Of a stretch of DNA of 64,000 bases, positions 47,531 through 59,439 are shown piece after piece. The stretch's first letter is position 1. Each line of letters opens with the position of its first letter. The stretch lies in assembly GCA_021613375.1 (NCBI GenBank), contig CM038728.1, positions 31,119,075 through 31,183,074 on the forward strand, given 5' to 3'. This stretch comes from Megaleporinus macrocephalus. Taxonomy: Eukaryota; Chordata; Actinopteri; Characiformes; Anostomidae. A program made the position numbers and the translations under genes. Below the pieces are notes generated by a model. The model was not told the origin of the DNA, did no database searches, and worked only from the letters and a program-made list of their open reading frames with translations.

Positions 47531-48570
47531 AACATTTTTATGATTGTTTTTGTTCATTCACATTAATTTAGGGTTCTTTACGTAGTGTAAATTATATTTA
47601 TTATGTTATGTATAAGTTGCATGTATGCTGAGCTCATTCTTTGTGAACAGCTTCATAGGGGCTGAAACTGTACTGGCATTGCGTGACTGATAAGCTGACA
47701 CAGATTCTGACCACTTCCTCTAGAAGCAAACTTCAAAACCAATCACTCATTGACCAGATCCCACTTCCTGCTTCCAAGCAGCAGCAGCAGCCACATGTGA
47801 TATGAAAGTCACGAAAATAAAACATAAGTCCAGGCAGAGACAGACGGAGAGAGGCAGAGCAAGACGAGACATTTTTACTGTTAAATCATGAAGATTTACA
47901 TTAAAGAGCCGTTAGGAGTTTAATCTCCTCTGGATCCAGTGCTGGAGCTTCAGTCACATCCAGAACATTCACAGTGACCTTGGCGGTGGAAGTGGTCAGG
48001 CGTTGCCAAACAACCCATCAGAGAATTTAGGTCATGTCCTGGGGGCTATAATTTGGTGCTCACCTGATACACCACGTCTGGTAGCCTTTGCACCACAGGG
48101 CAAGGTCCCATGCATTTAGGGGAAGGCGGCATTTCCAGCAATGTGGTGATATCCATCACAGAAACATGCTGGTTGTAACGTTGATCCATCTGAGCAGTTG
48201 AAGTTCACAGGCGTTCCTTGTGGTTTTCGGTCTTTTCCTTTACACACAGTGGTTTCTCTGGATTCTTTGGTCTGAGGAACTCATGAAGGACTTGGTTTTT
48301 ATTGGATTTGATTTCGTATCCAATCATGACCGCGCCACCTGTTTCAGATTCAGTTTCAGTTTGCAGGCACGTTCTTCAGAAGAGGTTCTCCTGCAGCCGT
48401 GTAGATGTGTGTTTGAATACTGCACGGTTCCTGTAGGCCGTCCGCAGTTTGTTTTGTACGGTAGTTTTTAGTTCATATCGTTATTAAGTTTTATGTTTTG
48501 TTCAGTGCACAACCATGTGCGTCCTCCATAATCATCTCAGATCATGTGTCCAGTGATGTACCATATGGTG
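47270..48570. repeat. Duplicated block upstream of copy C, copy 2
   Basis: Partner of 31300-32600. The order of elements is identical: GCTAGCTGGTTAGCATGC start, AAT tract, exon-9 relic, unknown 450-bp stretch, 23-bp array. It shows that the spacers between B/C and C/D descend from one unit. Confidence 0.8.
47905..48015 (-). pseudogene. Relic of cadherin exon 9 (second copy)
   Basis: Near-identical to 31935-32045 and in the same position of the duplicated block between copies C and D. It encodes the same V-L-D-V-T-E-A-P-A-L-D-P-E-E remnant, so the decay preceded the block duplication. Confidence 0.7.
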
Positions 48571-48573
48571 AAG

Positions 48574-49411
48574 TGTTTTGGTTGTATTGGGTAAGAGGTT
48601 TTGGTTGTAATGGGTAAGGGGTTTTGGTTGTAATGGGTAAGGGGTTTTGGTTGTAATGGGTAAGGGGTTTTGGTTGTATTGGGTAAGGGGTTTTGGTTGT
48701 ATTGGGTAAGGGGTTTTGGTTGTATTGGGTAAGGGGTTTTGGTTGTATTGGGTAAGGGGTTTCGGTTGTATTGGGTAAGGGGTTTCGGTTGTATTGGGTA
48801 AGGGGATTTGGTTGTATTGGGTAAGGGGTTTTGGTTGTAATGGGTAAGGGGTTTTGGTTGTATTGGGTAAGGGGATTTGGTTGTATTGGGTAAGGGGTTT
48901 TGGTTGTATTGGGTAAGGGGATTTGGTTGTATTGGGTAAGGGGTTTTGGTTGTAATGGGTAAGGGGTTTTGGTTGTATTGGGTAAGGGGTTTTGGTTTTA
49001 TTGGGTAAGGGGATTTGGTTGTATTGGGTAAGGGGATTTGGTTGTATTGGGTAAGGGGATTTGGTTGTATTGGGTAAGGGGTTTTGGTTGTAATGGGTAA
49101 GGGGTTTTGGTTGTATTGGGTAAGGGGTTTTGGTTTTATTGGGTAAGGGGATTTGGTTGTATTGGGTAAGGGGATTTGGTTGTATTGGGTAAGGGGTTTT
49201 GGTTGTATTGGGTAAGGGGTTTTGGTTGTATTGGGTAAGGGGTTTTGGTTGTAATGGGTAAGGGGTTTTGGTTGTATTGGGTAAGGGGTTTTGGTTTTAT
49301 TGGGTAAGGGGATTTGGTTGTATTGGGTAAGGGGATTTGGTTGTATTGGGTAAGGGGTTTTGGTTGTATTGGGTAAGGGGTTTTGGTTGTATTGGGTAAG
49401 GGGTTTTGATG
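48574..49411. repeat. 23-bp G-rich minisatellite, small array (about 36 copies)
   Basis: Same unit as 32602-35926. It is followed at 49412-49530 by diverged units (TTGTACTGGGAGGGG, TTGAACTGGGCAGGGG) that are absent beside the large array and may be the ancestral seed. The 292-codon minus frame is a by-product. Confidence 0.95.
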
Positions 49412-49544
49412 GCACTGTGTGAAGTTTAGGTTGTTCTGGGATGAGTTTTTGTTATAATGGGTATTGTTTGGTTGTACTGGGAGGGGTTATGGTTGAACTG
49501 GGCAGGGGTTTGGTTGTACGAAGTTTTTGATGGCACTGGGATTG

Positions 49545-49675
49545 TCAGTTAGTCACAGTAAACTCCTCCTACACTGTCAGTCAATCACAGTAAACTCCTC
49601 CTGCACTGTCAGTCAATCACAGTAAACTCCTCCTACACTGTCAGTCAATCACAGTAAACTCCTCCTACACTGTAA
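49545..49675. repeat. 28-32-bp minisatellite (about 4 copies)
   Basis: Homologous to 35950-36510. Confidence 0.85.
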
Positions 49676-50019
49676 ATCAACGATTCTTCACCAGATCATA
49701 TGTGTCTATATTTAAGATTTTGGTAATAAAGAAAGTTCTGGATCTTCATCAATGTCTTCAAAAATTCACCATCCAGCCAGAGAAAGCATGCTGAGGTCTG
49801 TAAACGTGTTTTATTATTTATATTGTACATACTGTACTGTTCATTTATTTATTTTTGTACAGAGAGCCGTGCTATTACTATTTTATATTATATTATATTA
49901 TATTATATTATATTATATACTTGCCTTTCCCCACTGTGGGTCTAATAAAGAATTATCTTATCTTAATCCAGGTGAACATTTTTAAACATTTAAAAGTTTG
50001 TAGTTAGTTTGTAGTAGCT

Positions 50020-50245
50020 GTGAACATGGCGGTGAGGATTTGATTGAACATTAGTGAGGTCAGGCACTGATGTTGGAACATTGCTGTAAGGATTTGATTG
50101 AGTATTAGTGAGGTCAGGCACTGATCTTGAAACATTGCTGTGAGGGTTTGATTGAGTATTAGTGAGGTCAGGCACTGATGTTGAAACATTGCTGTGAGGG
50201 TTTGATTGAGCATTAGTGAGGTCAGCTAGTGATGTTGAACATGGC
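50020..50245. repeat. 53-bp minisatellite, unit D (about 4 copies)
   Basis: Same family as in units A, B and C, the shortest array of the four. Confidence 0.9.
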
Positions 50246-51349
50246 TGTGGAGCAGTGGAAACCTACAGAACTGTGGAATTATTGTGACAATGAATTATAA
50301 ACTATAAGCTTCATTTTAAATATAGTTTGTGAGTCAAATCTGAAGAAAGAGAAAGTAAAATTCTGGATTATCAGACTAAAAGTTTATTCCACACGTTTCA
50401 CATGCTTGAGATTTAATGTTTAGTACACTGACAACAGATGATCCTCACTCACAACCTGGGACAGGACTGCAAACAATAAGAAACGAGACCATAACTCAGT
50501 TACTAATGCACTATGCTGTACAATAGAAAGCTAATAAAGATTAAAGCAGACTCACTTTAAAGAAGCTTTTGTAACGTCTATCATCGCCATCGAGACAAAA
50601 CTGTAACTTTATGGAAGAAAGAAAGAACCTACTTGACTTTAAATGGAATTAAATTAAAAGAATAAAAGCCTTGTGTTCAAATTAAACAGGCAGTATATAA
50701 TTCTGGAGAATGACTTGATATTTGAACAAATACAGGCTGTATTGATTGAACCTTCAGTGCAGTAGTTACATTCCAGCTTCAGCTTCTTGTTTGATTCAGT
50801 TCTACCTTAAATGCCACAGGAATTACATTCAGGAGTCAGAATAACCTGTAACTGCAGCACCATTTAAGGTGGAACAGCAAAATTCGAACAAGAAGCTGAT
50901 GAATAGGTAGCCAACTTCCATGTGGTCAGCTCTCTGAGGTCTCTGCACCTTTGAACAGTTCTTCACTCTGGCCTGATTCAAGAACGTCTTTCTCAGTCTT
51001 TGTTCTTCAGATCTTGTCCTTGTTGGCTGTTTCTCTTCTATCTCTACTTAACAATGTGTGGAGTTCTTGTACACCCTCCCTTCCCACTGTCCTGAACACG
51101 AGCACGACTGCCACCTGTTACTGATGGGCTGGAAGAGTGTTGTGTGGTTTGGGCTGTGTACCAACACCGGATAACAGAACAGACAGCTAGTGGAACGTGA
51201 GGAGATATTCACTGGAAGTGTTTTGGACTGAGATCATATAAAAAAGAAAATTGTGTACCAAAAAAGGAACAAACTATTTAGCAACATACTTTATTTTAAC
51301 CAGTGAATATGAAACCTGGATCAGCTTCATGTGAAGCAGGGTGAGTTGT
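50246..51349. other. 3' flank of copy D
   Basis: 50246-50770 matches the flank of copy C without the MITE. 50780-51340 is specific to D and shows no gene and no membrane or cytoplasmic cadherin exon on the minus strand. Confidence 0.5.
51290..51295 (-). terminator. Polyadenylation signal AATAAA of copy D
   Basis: On the minus strand AATAAA lies 55 nt beyond the TGA of copy D. Copies B and C show no comparable signal this close to their stops. Confidence 0.4.
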
Positions 51350-54300
51350 TCAAACCTTTAGACAAAAATTCTCATTCATCAAATGAGAGGGGCAGCGGAC
51401 ATGGGGGCTTGTGCAGTCACATACAGAAGCAGTGACAGTGTTGTCCTGGTAGAAGTTCATGTTGTCGTACACCCTCAGAACAATATTGTAGTGTCCCGCT
51501 TTCAGTGCCGTCTTAAGAGTGAGTTTAATCCCAGTCTCTACACCAAAACACACCAAACCATTCAGTGCAGTGACCGATAGAACACATACACATAGAATTC
51601 AGCTTCACATTAAAATAAGAACAAGTAGTATTTAAAAAAAGTACAAATCTTACTCCTCTCGTTCATCATAGCGGACCAGATGTTCCTGCTGTCTCCTTGG
51701 AGTTCCACTCGGTACGGAGCACCAAAGCCAGGCCCGTCTTTATCTGTCACAGACAGCAGTACTGACGCCTCATCACACACACGGATCACCCTCTCATTGA
51801 TAGTGGGAGCGTTATCATTCACATCCTTCAGCTCAATCACAAGAGTTCCTGTACCGGTAGCTGGAACTAGATCTGCAATCGTGTAAAAGCTTGTTAGGAG
51901 AAGTTACACCAAGTTTCCTTCAAGTAGAGCACAAGGAGAAGGAGTTACCATCATTAATGGCTAATATCAGAGCTGTGTATTTATCATCTTTCACAAAAGT
52001 AGACTCTCTGTCCATGAGGTTCCTCACTTTGACCAGTCCGGTCCCTTCATCAATGCTCAGCCAGCCAGCAGGATCAGAACCCACACTATACCTACAACAT
52101 ACAGAACAACACCAAATTACAAACCTAGTTCCAATAAATAGTTGGACCACTGTGTAAAACGTAAATGAATGTAAATCAAAACAGAATGCAATGATCCACA
52201 TTATATTCACAATAGAACACATACCAGTGAGACATTTTATCATTTCATGTCTTGCAAAGCAGATTTGTTCAGTAATAGTTAGTATATGATAAGTGTATAA
52301 TGAGTCAGTAATAGATGTGATAAGTTTAAAATGTTTATTAATTGGAGAAAGTAATAAACTTACTTCACTGTCTGAGACCTTGCTGTGTCTGGATTAGTGG
52401 ACGTGTACACAGTCACTTCACTACCAACCGGCAGGTCTTCAGATTTAGAAATGATTTTCTCTTTTGGATCAAACACTGGAACTTCCAGAACGTTCACAGT
52501 GACCGTGGCGGTGGAAGTGGTCAAAGGTTTGACAAATGGAACATCGTTCTCCGCAACGACCAACAGAGTGTATCTGCTGTTCAGCTCAAAGTTTAATGGC
52601 TAAAAAGAGAAACAGTAAATAAATTCAATAAAAACATCACATGGTTTTTAAAAGGACTCATTTATGCTATAAAAAAAGTAATGATAATATTAACGTGTGT
52701 TTTTCTTGTAAAATCTTGGTTTTCTTAGTGTGTTTTAATACATCACCACTGTCGCCATTATGTCACGTACTGAAGGGAAATTCCACTAGTTTTTTCAGAT
52801 TTCTGCATAACCATTGAGATATCAACAAACAGTGGAAGAGTTCACAACAACATTTTATTTTCTACCAAAACCACTACTGAACCTACACGTGTCCTCTGAG
52901 TTTATATGGAATGTTGATGATGATAAACATATCTCAGGCATCGGGCAGTGTTTATAACTATTTCATATAATTCCTTTCTGTGAGGGAGATTTGAGGGAGA
53001 ATTGGACGTGTGGTTCCGTTCACTGCCACTGTGAACAGTTCTGAGTCAGTAGGTTTCTCTAGAACAGTGTGTTTCACATCAGAAAACCTAGAAAGACTTT
53101 GTTTATCTTGTAACATCTTCAAGACATTGGATTTCTCCTTTAACATCTGATTTGATTAAAGGGCTATTGCTACACTGAAAATGTGCATTAGATATTAAAC
53201 AACATTGAGCAGCAATATTCAATGATGTACTCAAAGCTTTGATTCAGTTGATCACTCGAGCTTACTCTGGGCAGTATTGGGGTCTTGGATCAGCCTGGTT
53301 TTCCCACCCTCTGCCTGTTACTAAAGGAGTTCCTCAGGGCCCAATATTAGGTCCGACTCTGTTTTCTATATTTATTAATGATATCACATATGCTGCTCAT
53401 GATCCATTTATTCCCTTATATGCTGCTAAGACAATCTTGTACCCCACCAATCCGTAACATTACACCAGGACAGTTTTTTTATTTAATGGGAATTGAATTC
53501 ATGCATCGTTAGACTTTTCAAGACAAAGTTATGTGGTTTGGTTGAAAGCGATTGACTTAGATGTGTAAATATACGATATAAAGTGTAAAATATTGCTGTT
53601 TATTGAGTCAGAGTTGAGTTAGGATTTATATGGCCATGCCGTTTTACTGAAGTTGGTACTGTGTCGTACAGGTTGTTTTTTTTTTTTTTTATTTCTGGAA
53701 AAAGCGTGCAAACTCTGAGTCCAAGATGCCGAGCCACCCCAAGACTACATGTCCCAGAATACTCTGCGAGTGACGTCGGGAGCGTAAGCACACAAGCCGC
53801 AGCGCTGAGAGAGAGATCAGACCACAGATAAGAGGAGCAAGCCTTTGACACACACACACACACATAAAACACTAGTCTACCCGGGTAGTGAAGATAAAAA
53901 AAATAAAAAAAAAACATGCAACTGACACATTGGGACAATTTTACATACAAAAGAAACAAAATGAAGACTAAGAAACAGAACATTGACTATTAAAGAAAGA
54001 AAGAAGACAACTGCTGAACTGTCGGGTTCCGTTGAAATTGTTTGTTACTGTTATATACTGTGTTAGAGCTTCAGTTCAGCTAACCAAAATGAATCGCGTT
54101 TCAAGTACGACTTGGCTTGACCCCCCCATCTCTCAAGATTCATGAAAGACACGCAACAAAACGCTTCTCTGTCCTGGCACCCAGATGGTGGAACGAACTT
54201 CCACTGGCTGTCCGAACAGCGAACTCTCTCGCGGTCTTCAAACGCAGACTGAAGACCACCGTCTCTTTGTAAAGCACTTATAATCACTAATATACTAAAG

Positions 54301-57300
54301 TACTGGTATAAACTGTAATTGCACTTTATCTTCAAGGAGCTCTAGCTAAGTACTGCACTTGTACTGTATGTAGTCTTGTATTTGTTCTCTTCTCTGTACG
54401 TGTTCCAGTCTTGCTAGGTATTGCGTTGTCTTTTTTCTAGGTATCAGCACTGGCCCTGTGTTTATGGCAGTGTTTGAGTTTAAGAGTAGTTTGGACTTAA
54501 TGCTGTTGTACTAGATAGAGATTCATACTCTAACCAACACTAAGCACTTTTGTAAGTCGCTCTGGATAAGAGCGTCTGCTAAATGATGTAAATGTAAATG
54601 TAAATGTAATACAGTTACATGGGAGGAGACCAGAGAGACAGTAAGAAGTTCTAATGGGACAACACTGTCTCCTCTGAGGTTAGTAACACAGTGGGTGGGT
54701 GATATGAGAAGGTGGTCTGAGGTTAATAACACAGTGGGTGGGTGATATGAGAAGGTGGTCTGAGGTTAATAACACAGTGGGTGGGTGATATGAGAAGGTG
54801 GTCTGTGGTTAATAACACAGTGGGTGGGTGATATGAGAAGGTGGTCTGAGGTTAATAACACAGTGGGTGGGTGATATGAGAAGGTGGTCTGTGGTTAATA
54901 ACACAGTGGGTGGGTGATATGAGAAGGTGGTCTGAGGTTAATAACACAGTGGGTGGGTGATATGAGAAGGTGGTCTGAGGTTACTTATGGAGACATGTTT
55001 AATTACTCTGTACTCTCGGAAGGTGTAGACGGTTCAGTAATGAAAAACTATAAAAGTACTGAAGCGTATCAGTACCTGCACAGTGGGAAGGTGGGCGTGT
55101 GCTCCTACACACAGACGGTGAGTTTATATTTCTGAAAGCCGGTCAAACCCAAGTCCAGCCAGCTGCCCGAGCCACTCTGCGTGGGTGTTAGTTACAGTCC
55201 AGATAGCCTAGCGCGGTGGACTTTTCTTTGGAAGGCGGCCCCCCAACACTCTGATATTCATGTGCTGTGTTCGTAACTCTGTTGTTCAAGCCAAGTTTTC
55301 TTCCAGTTACTGACTTCCTCTAACTGAACATGCTATGCTGGTCATTTTATATGTTTGTTGTCGTTTTGCTTGTAATTAGTATCAACGTATCCGCGCCCCA
55401 GTGTTGTCATGGAAAATAGTGTGAATACTGTTGAATTAATGTTATGATGGTTTTTTTTGGAGAGTGAACATGAGTTATTTTTTCGTGGAGTTGAGTATTT
55501 CATATGTGTGCTTTTGTTTTGTTTGGTATTTGAATCTTTTTTGGCCCATTTAGTATTATTTCATTGAATCTGAATAGAGCCCTTTAAACTAATTCCTCAT
55601 TCTATACCCCCCCCTCTAATATTTTATCTATTTTGTTTTATTTCTCTAACTACACACACACACCATCATTTGTTAATACATTTATAATTGTATCTTTAAC
55701 TCAGTACCCTGTGTTTTATTGCAGTTCAGTCCAAGCCCTCCTCTTTAGCGCACCTAGAGCTTTATACTGGTCCAACCCCTAAGATTAAACACCCAAAAAT
55801 CTATGGGTTTCCTCCCCCCCATAGTAAAAGCCATTGTGATATACTGGTACACAAAGACTGTGAATTAGCTAACGTAGTTATACGAGTATACGTATACGAG
55901 TGTTACACAAGTTTCTTTCTTTTCACCTGTCTTGTGGCCATCATTGTAAGTAGGAATACGCTCTTAATGGCTTGCCTGATTCAAGTAAAGACTAACATTG
56001 TATTTTTAGCATTTAAACCAGTGCCAACAAGTAATATTTAATCACAGGTCTGTCTCAAATCCTAGTGAGCTGCCCAAGTAGTGCACTGACTCTGTATCAG
56101 CTGTTTAAGTAGCAGCGTTCTCTCCTCATCTCTCCTCACAGGACAGATCACTAAGACACTCTCATTAGAGAGAGACCGTGTCACGGCTTGTTCACGTCCA
56201 CTGTATGTGACTGGCGTTTACTGAGCTGCAGCGTCTCCTCACCGTTTCAGCTCCATGGATTCTCCTCTTGTGGGTTTTGTTGCAGTTGTGTTGGTTGCGC
56301 TCTGGAGGAGTAAAGGAGGAGTTTCGAAGAGCTGCAGTCATGCGCCCACGTTTAAGAAGAGGAGCGCTGCTGCTGATCACTTACATTAGAAAATGACGTC
56401 ACTGCTCGTGGCTTTGCTTGCGTCCACAGTGTTAAAACAAGTTTAGCTTGCGTTACATCATGGGATTGTTTTGTGGCTGAGGAACCGTTCAATGCTTCCT
56501 TACTATTCAGCCAAAGGAAGGAACCTCAGTAGACAGTATATTTAAGGTATATAAGAATTGGGACAGCCTACAAGTCAGGAGTCGGATAGTATGATGGAAA
56601 ATGCTGGTTATGTAGACACTCAGTAGGTTTTAAGACAGACCCACTGTTTTCTTAGTTCAGCTTATTACTAGTGGGAAAGCTACATACATCATCTTTTTCC
56701 TTTATTATGATTAATATTAGAAACGTCCCCAAATCAATTAATGTTCTGTTTTCTATCGCAGTATGACTGACGTACCTTAGCAGTAGTAACGACGGCCTCC
56801 TGTTTGTTTGGTCCAGTACTAACGGTGAAATATCCACCACTGTTGCCACTAATGATCCTGAATTTGGCTGTCCAGGCAGGAGTCTGAGGTTCATCTCCAT
56901 CAGTCACTGGCATCTTCACCACCTCAGCTCCTACTTCGTTCTCCGGGACGGACGCGCTGTACTGAAATACAAACAGTGCTAACATAAGAAAAAGAAAATA
57001 AACAGCTACTTTCACTGGTTTGATCACTTTAATGAAGAGTTTAAGTAACTGTTAGCTGAAGCTGGACTGAAAATTAATGTAAAAAATCAATAGTTGATTG
57101 TTGATGATCTTACCGAGGTCTGTTCAAACATGGGCGCATGATCGTTGCTGTCTGCTACAAAAATAATAGCATGTGCGTCGGCAGTGAATCCGTTACCCTG
57201 CATATCAGCAGCCTGAATCTCCAACTTGTAATCAGGATATTTCTGAAAGAGATGTTCACAAGTGAACTGCTTTCATTTACTACCTCATTCCACATCACCT

Positions 57301-59351
57301 CAACTCACAAACCAGATATCTGCTCTCACCTCTCTGTCCAGTCCTTCAGAGTTCACTCTAATCGCTCCAGTTACAGGATTAATGACGAACATGTTTGGAT
57401 ATGGCATTTTCGGATTCTGGCTAATGAGGGAGTATCTGATATCACCATAGTCACCGTCATCTGCATCAGTAGCTGTGACTGTCATAAACTCAAATCCTTC
57501 AAAGAGAGGAAAATAAAATGTTGGTGGAGAATCAACACTAACATAATAACAATGATAACTATTCGTATCTGCACACAATTAATATAGCTACCTATTGGTG
57601 AAGCTTCTGGAACACTGCCACGGTAAACCTGTTTGTTGAAGATCGGCATATTATCATTTATATCCATCACATTGACAATAAACTCAGTGGGAGCTTCCTC
57701 TATGTCAGGTGATACAGCATGAACCTGAAGCTGGAATTACAGGAATGAAGAATGTTACAGAAACAACTTGTTTTTGATATTTAATACACGCAATAGGGGT
57801 GGGCGACATGTCTTCAATATCACAATATTTATTGTATTTTCACGATAACGATACTCTTGCTGAAATGACAAAACATTAAAGAGATATATTTCAAGAAAAC
57901 ACTACTGCAACATAATGAAAATTAAATTTTATTATTGCATATGATATGTTATGGCACACCCCTAACTGAGATATAAAAAAATACACACATTTTCATCAGA
58001 TTGTAAAAGAAGTCAATGATCCAGAATGTCACGATACTAAATAATGCACTCCAAATATCTCCATATATCCAGGACTGAAGTAAAGTAAATGATACTGGAC
58101 AGATTAAATCTGTCTCTAGTAGATATATAATAGGAAATGAGAAAGGTGTGAATTTTTCTTTTGCTAAAAACAGTAAAAAGTAGTACCTGATGTGATAATT
58201 AGGGATGAGTGATATGGCACAATATTTCAGGGTATAATATCGTTCACCATATTCAAAAATGTTGGCGATATTATTGTGTACGATATGATATGGCACACCC
58301 CTAATACACAACATATTTGTATCCATGAATAGGAACAACAAACTATGTATTCATCGTCAGTGAATGTGTCCATGTCGCCCGAACAGGAGTTAGAGATGGG
58401 CTGCCAATTGGGTTCCCTTTAGGCAACCCAGTTGGAGCCCAAATAGAGTCTATTGGCTTCTTATGGACCCTGTGTGTGTTTTCCCATGTGGGCCACTAAT
58501 GGCGCGAATCTGGGCTGTAAGTGACCCATAAACTGACCCAACGGGGACCTGCAACTTTGGGTCCAAAGTTATGACCTAACTGTGGCCCAAAGTTATGACC
58601 TAACTGTGGCCCATGTATCCCCAACCACAAAGCCACTACAAGCCCAAATAAAACCCATACATCTTAAATAAAACCCATATGGGGCCAACATTGGGAAGTC
58701 TCAAAACCTAGCTCTAGACTATTGGGTTATCTTAAACCTCTTAAAAAGCTCTTTACAATGTTTCTCTTTTTTATCATTTCAAAGTCCTAGTTAGACACCA
58801 TTAGATCTAATACTATATGTTTAAATATCTTCTCAACCAGCCTTGAGTCTCTCCTGCTTTCCAATGCTTCTACAGTGGACAAAAGACAGTTTGTTCATGA
58901 ATTTAAAGGGCATATATGCTCTAGAAGCACAAAAAAACCCAAAAGAAAATAGACCTGCTTTATTACAGTAGGCTAACTAGGCTAACTCAAATTACATTGC
59001 AATTGACTCAAAGTGTCTTACCCTATATTTATTTTTGAGCTCTCTGTCTACAGGCTTTGTTACGTAGAGCCAGCCAGTGTTTCTGTCTATGGTGAAAAGT
59101 CCCTTTGGAGGCCGATCTGCTCCTTCACCAGTGATGCTGTAGAACACCTTCTTTTCTTCAGCATAACTGGACTTAATCTGGACACGACATGAGACAATAA
59201 GAACAAAATGAAACACATAAATAGAAAAGAAGCTTAAATTAGAGATCAGCTGTACATACCTGCACCAACCGTTTGGGAAAAGGTCCTCTGTCATTCTCTG
59301 GGAAAGTGACTGGTGGAATCACCCACTCTCTCTTTCTCCTCCTCAACACTG
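51350..59351 (-). CDS. cdh26: Cadherin-26-like gene, copy D (exons 3-12 only)
   Basis: Fourth tandem cadherin. Exons found: 59351-59260, 59177-59022, 57730-57592, 57496-57330, 57242-57114, 56961-56776, 52599-52364, 52091-51949, 51872-51654, 51537-51350. Phases stay compatible and no stop or frameshift was seen, so the retained part is open. Exon 3 has [11 protein letters not shown] and GPFPK. Two in-frame deletions relative to B and C occur: 6 nt in exon 6, and 9 nt in exon 9 that removes most of the EC3-EC4 calcium-linker motif (LDGNDAPV becomes LEVPV). Exons 1 and 2 lie about 240 and 430 bp upstream in copy C, but here that place holds LINE remnants and a tandem array. Nothing like them was seen up to 64000. 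An AATAAA lies 55 nt past the stop (51295-51290). It may be a 5'-truncated pseudogene, or use a distant first exon outside the window. Confidence 0.75.
52364..52599 (-). CDS. cdh26: Copy D exon 9 with deleted calcium-linker motif
   Basis: This exon is 236 nt, against 245 nt in copies A, B and C. The missing 9 nt are in frame and fall in the EC3-EC4 linker near 52481-52486. Copies A-C read [11 protein letters not shown] reads V-L-E-V-P-V-F. The D-x-N-D motif normally binds calcium between cadherin repeats. Confidence 0.8.
53205..53457 (+). mobile_element. Non-LTR reverse transcriptase fragment
   Basis: The frame contains [20 protein letters not shown], the palm-domain motif of LINE reverse transcriptases, in intron 8 of copy D. 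The catalytic Y-A-D-D-like position reads Y-A-A-K. The fragment is about 70 codons, cut on both sides. Confidence 0.8.
53690..54065. other. Promoter-like segment in intron 8 of copy D
   Basis: GACTACATGTCCCAGAAT at 53743-53760 resembles the ZNF143/THAP11 site, and TGACGTC at 53771-53777 is a CRE core, 10 bp apart. A (CA)n tract is near 53850. Could be the 5' end of a transposable element; no open frame follows. Confidence 0.35.
54070..54608 (+). mobile_element. L2-like LINE 3' end
   Basis: 54170-54270 encodes the end of ORF2 ([10 protein letters not shown], then F-K-R-R-L-K-T). The 3' end has AAGTCGCTCTGGATAAGAGC, GTCTGCTAAATG and an (ATGTAA)n tail, the hallmark of fish L2-type elements. Confidence 0.85.
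54670..54985. repeat. 43-bp minisatellite in intron 8 of copy D (about 7 copies)
   Basis: Unit of 43 bp with AATAACACAGTGGGTGGGTG and ATATGAGAAGGTGGTCTG(A/T)GG; A/T alternation at one site runs along the array. Confidence 0.9.
54990..56045. other. Intron 8 of copy D, remaining part
   Basis: No gene or classified element recognised; AT-rich with scattered C-runs. Confidence 0.5.
56047..56642. mobile_element. Complete MITE in intron 8 of copy D
   Basis: Left end GGTCTGTCTCAAATCCTAG and right end CAGTAGGTTTTAAGACAGACC are inverted repeats, related to 37460-38043. The copy C intron keeps only its right quarter (40829-40981). Confidence 0.75.
57793..58303. mobile_element. hAT-type MITE in intron 4 of copy D
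   Basis: Starts TAGGGGTGGGCGACATG and ends ATATGGCACACCCCTA, with (AT)CACGATA-type motifs. Flanks ATACACGC and ATACACAA may be a decayed 8-bp target duplication; copy C has ATACACATCC at the empty site. Confidence 0.7.
58540..58620. repeat. Short 24-bp minisatellite relic in intron 4 of copy D
   Basis: About three GGCCCAAAGTTATGACCTAA units, homologous to 27345-27705. Confidence 0.6.
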
Positions 59352-59439
59352 CTGAATACAGTGATACAGTGAAATACAGTCGTACAGACGACACAAATAT
59401 CAGTTTATTCACCTCCAACACCACATCATCAACATATTT

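Noticed and set aside
48537..49415. 292-codon minus-strand frame
   Set aside because: Same cause as the large 23-bp array.
53600..53983. 127-codon Phe/Cys-rich minus-strand frame
   Set aside because: Composed of a poly-T/poly-A tract and a CA repeat; no domain and no paralogue in the other units.
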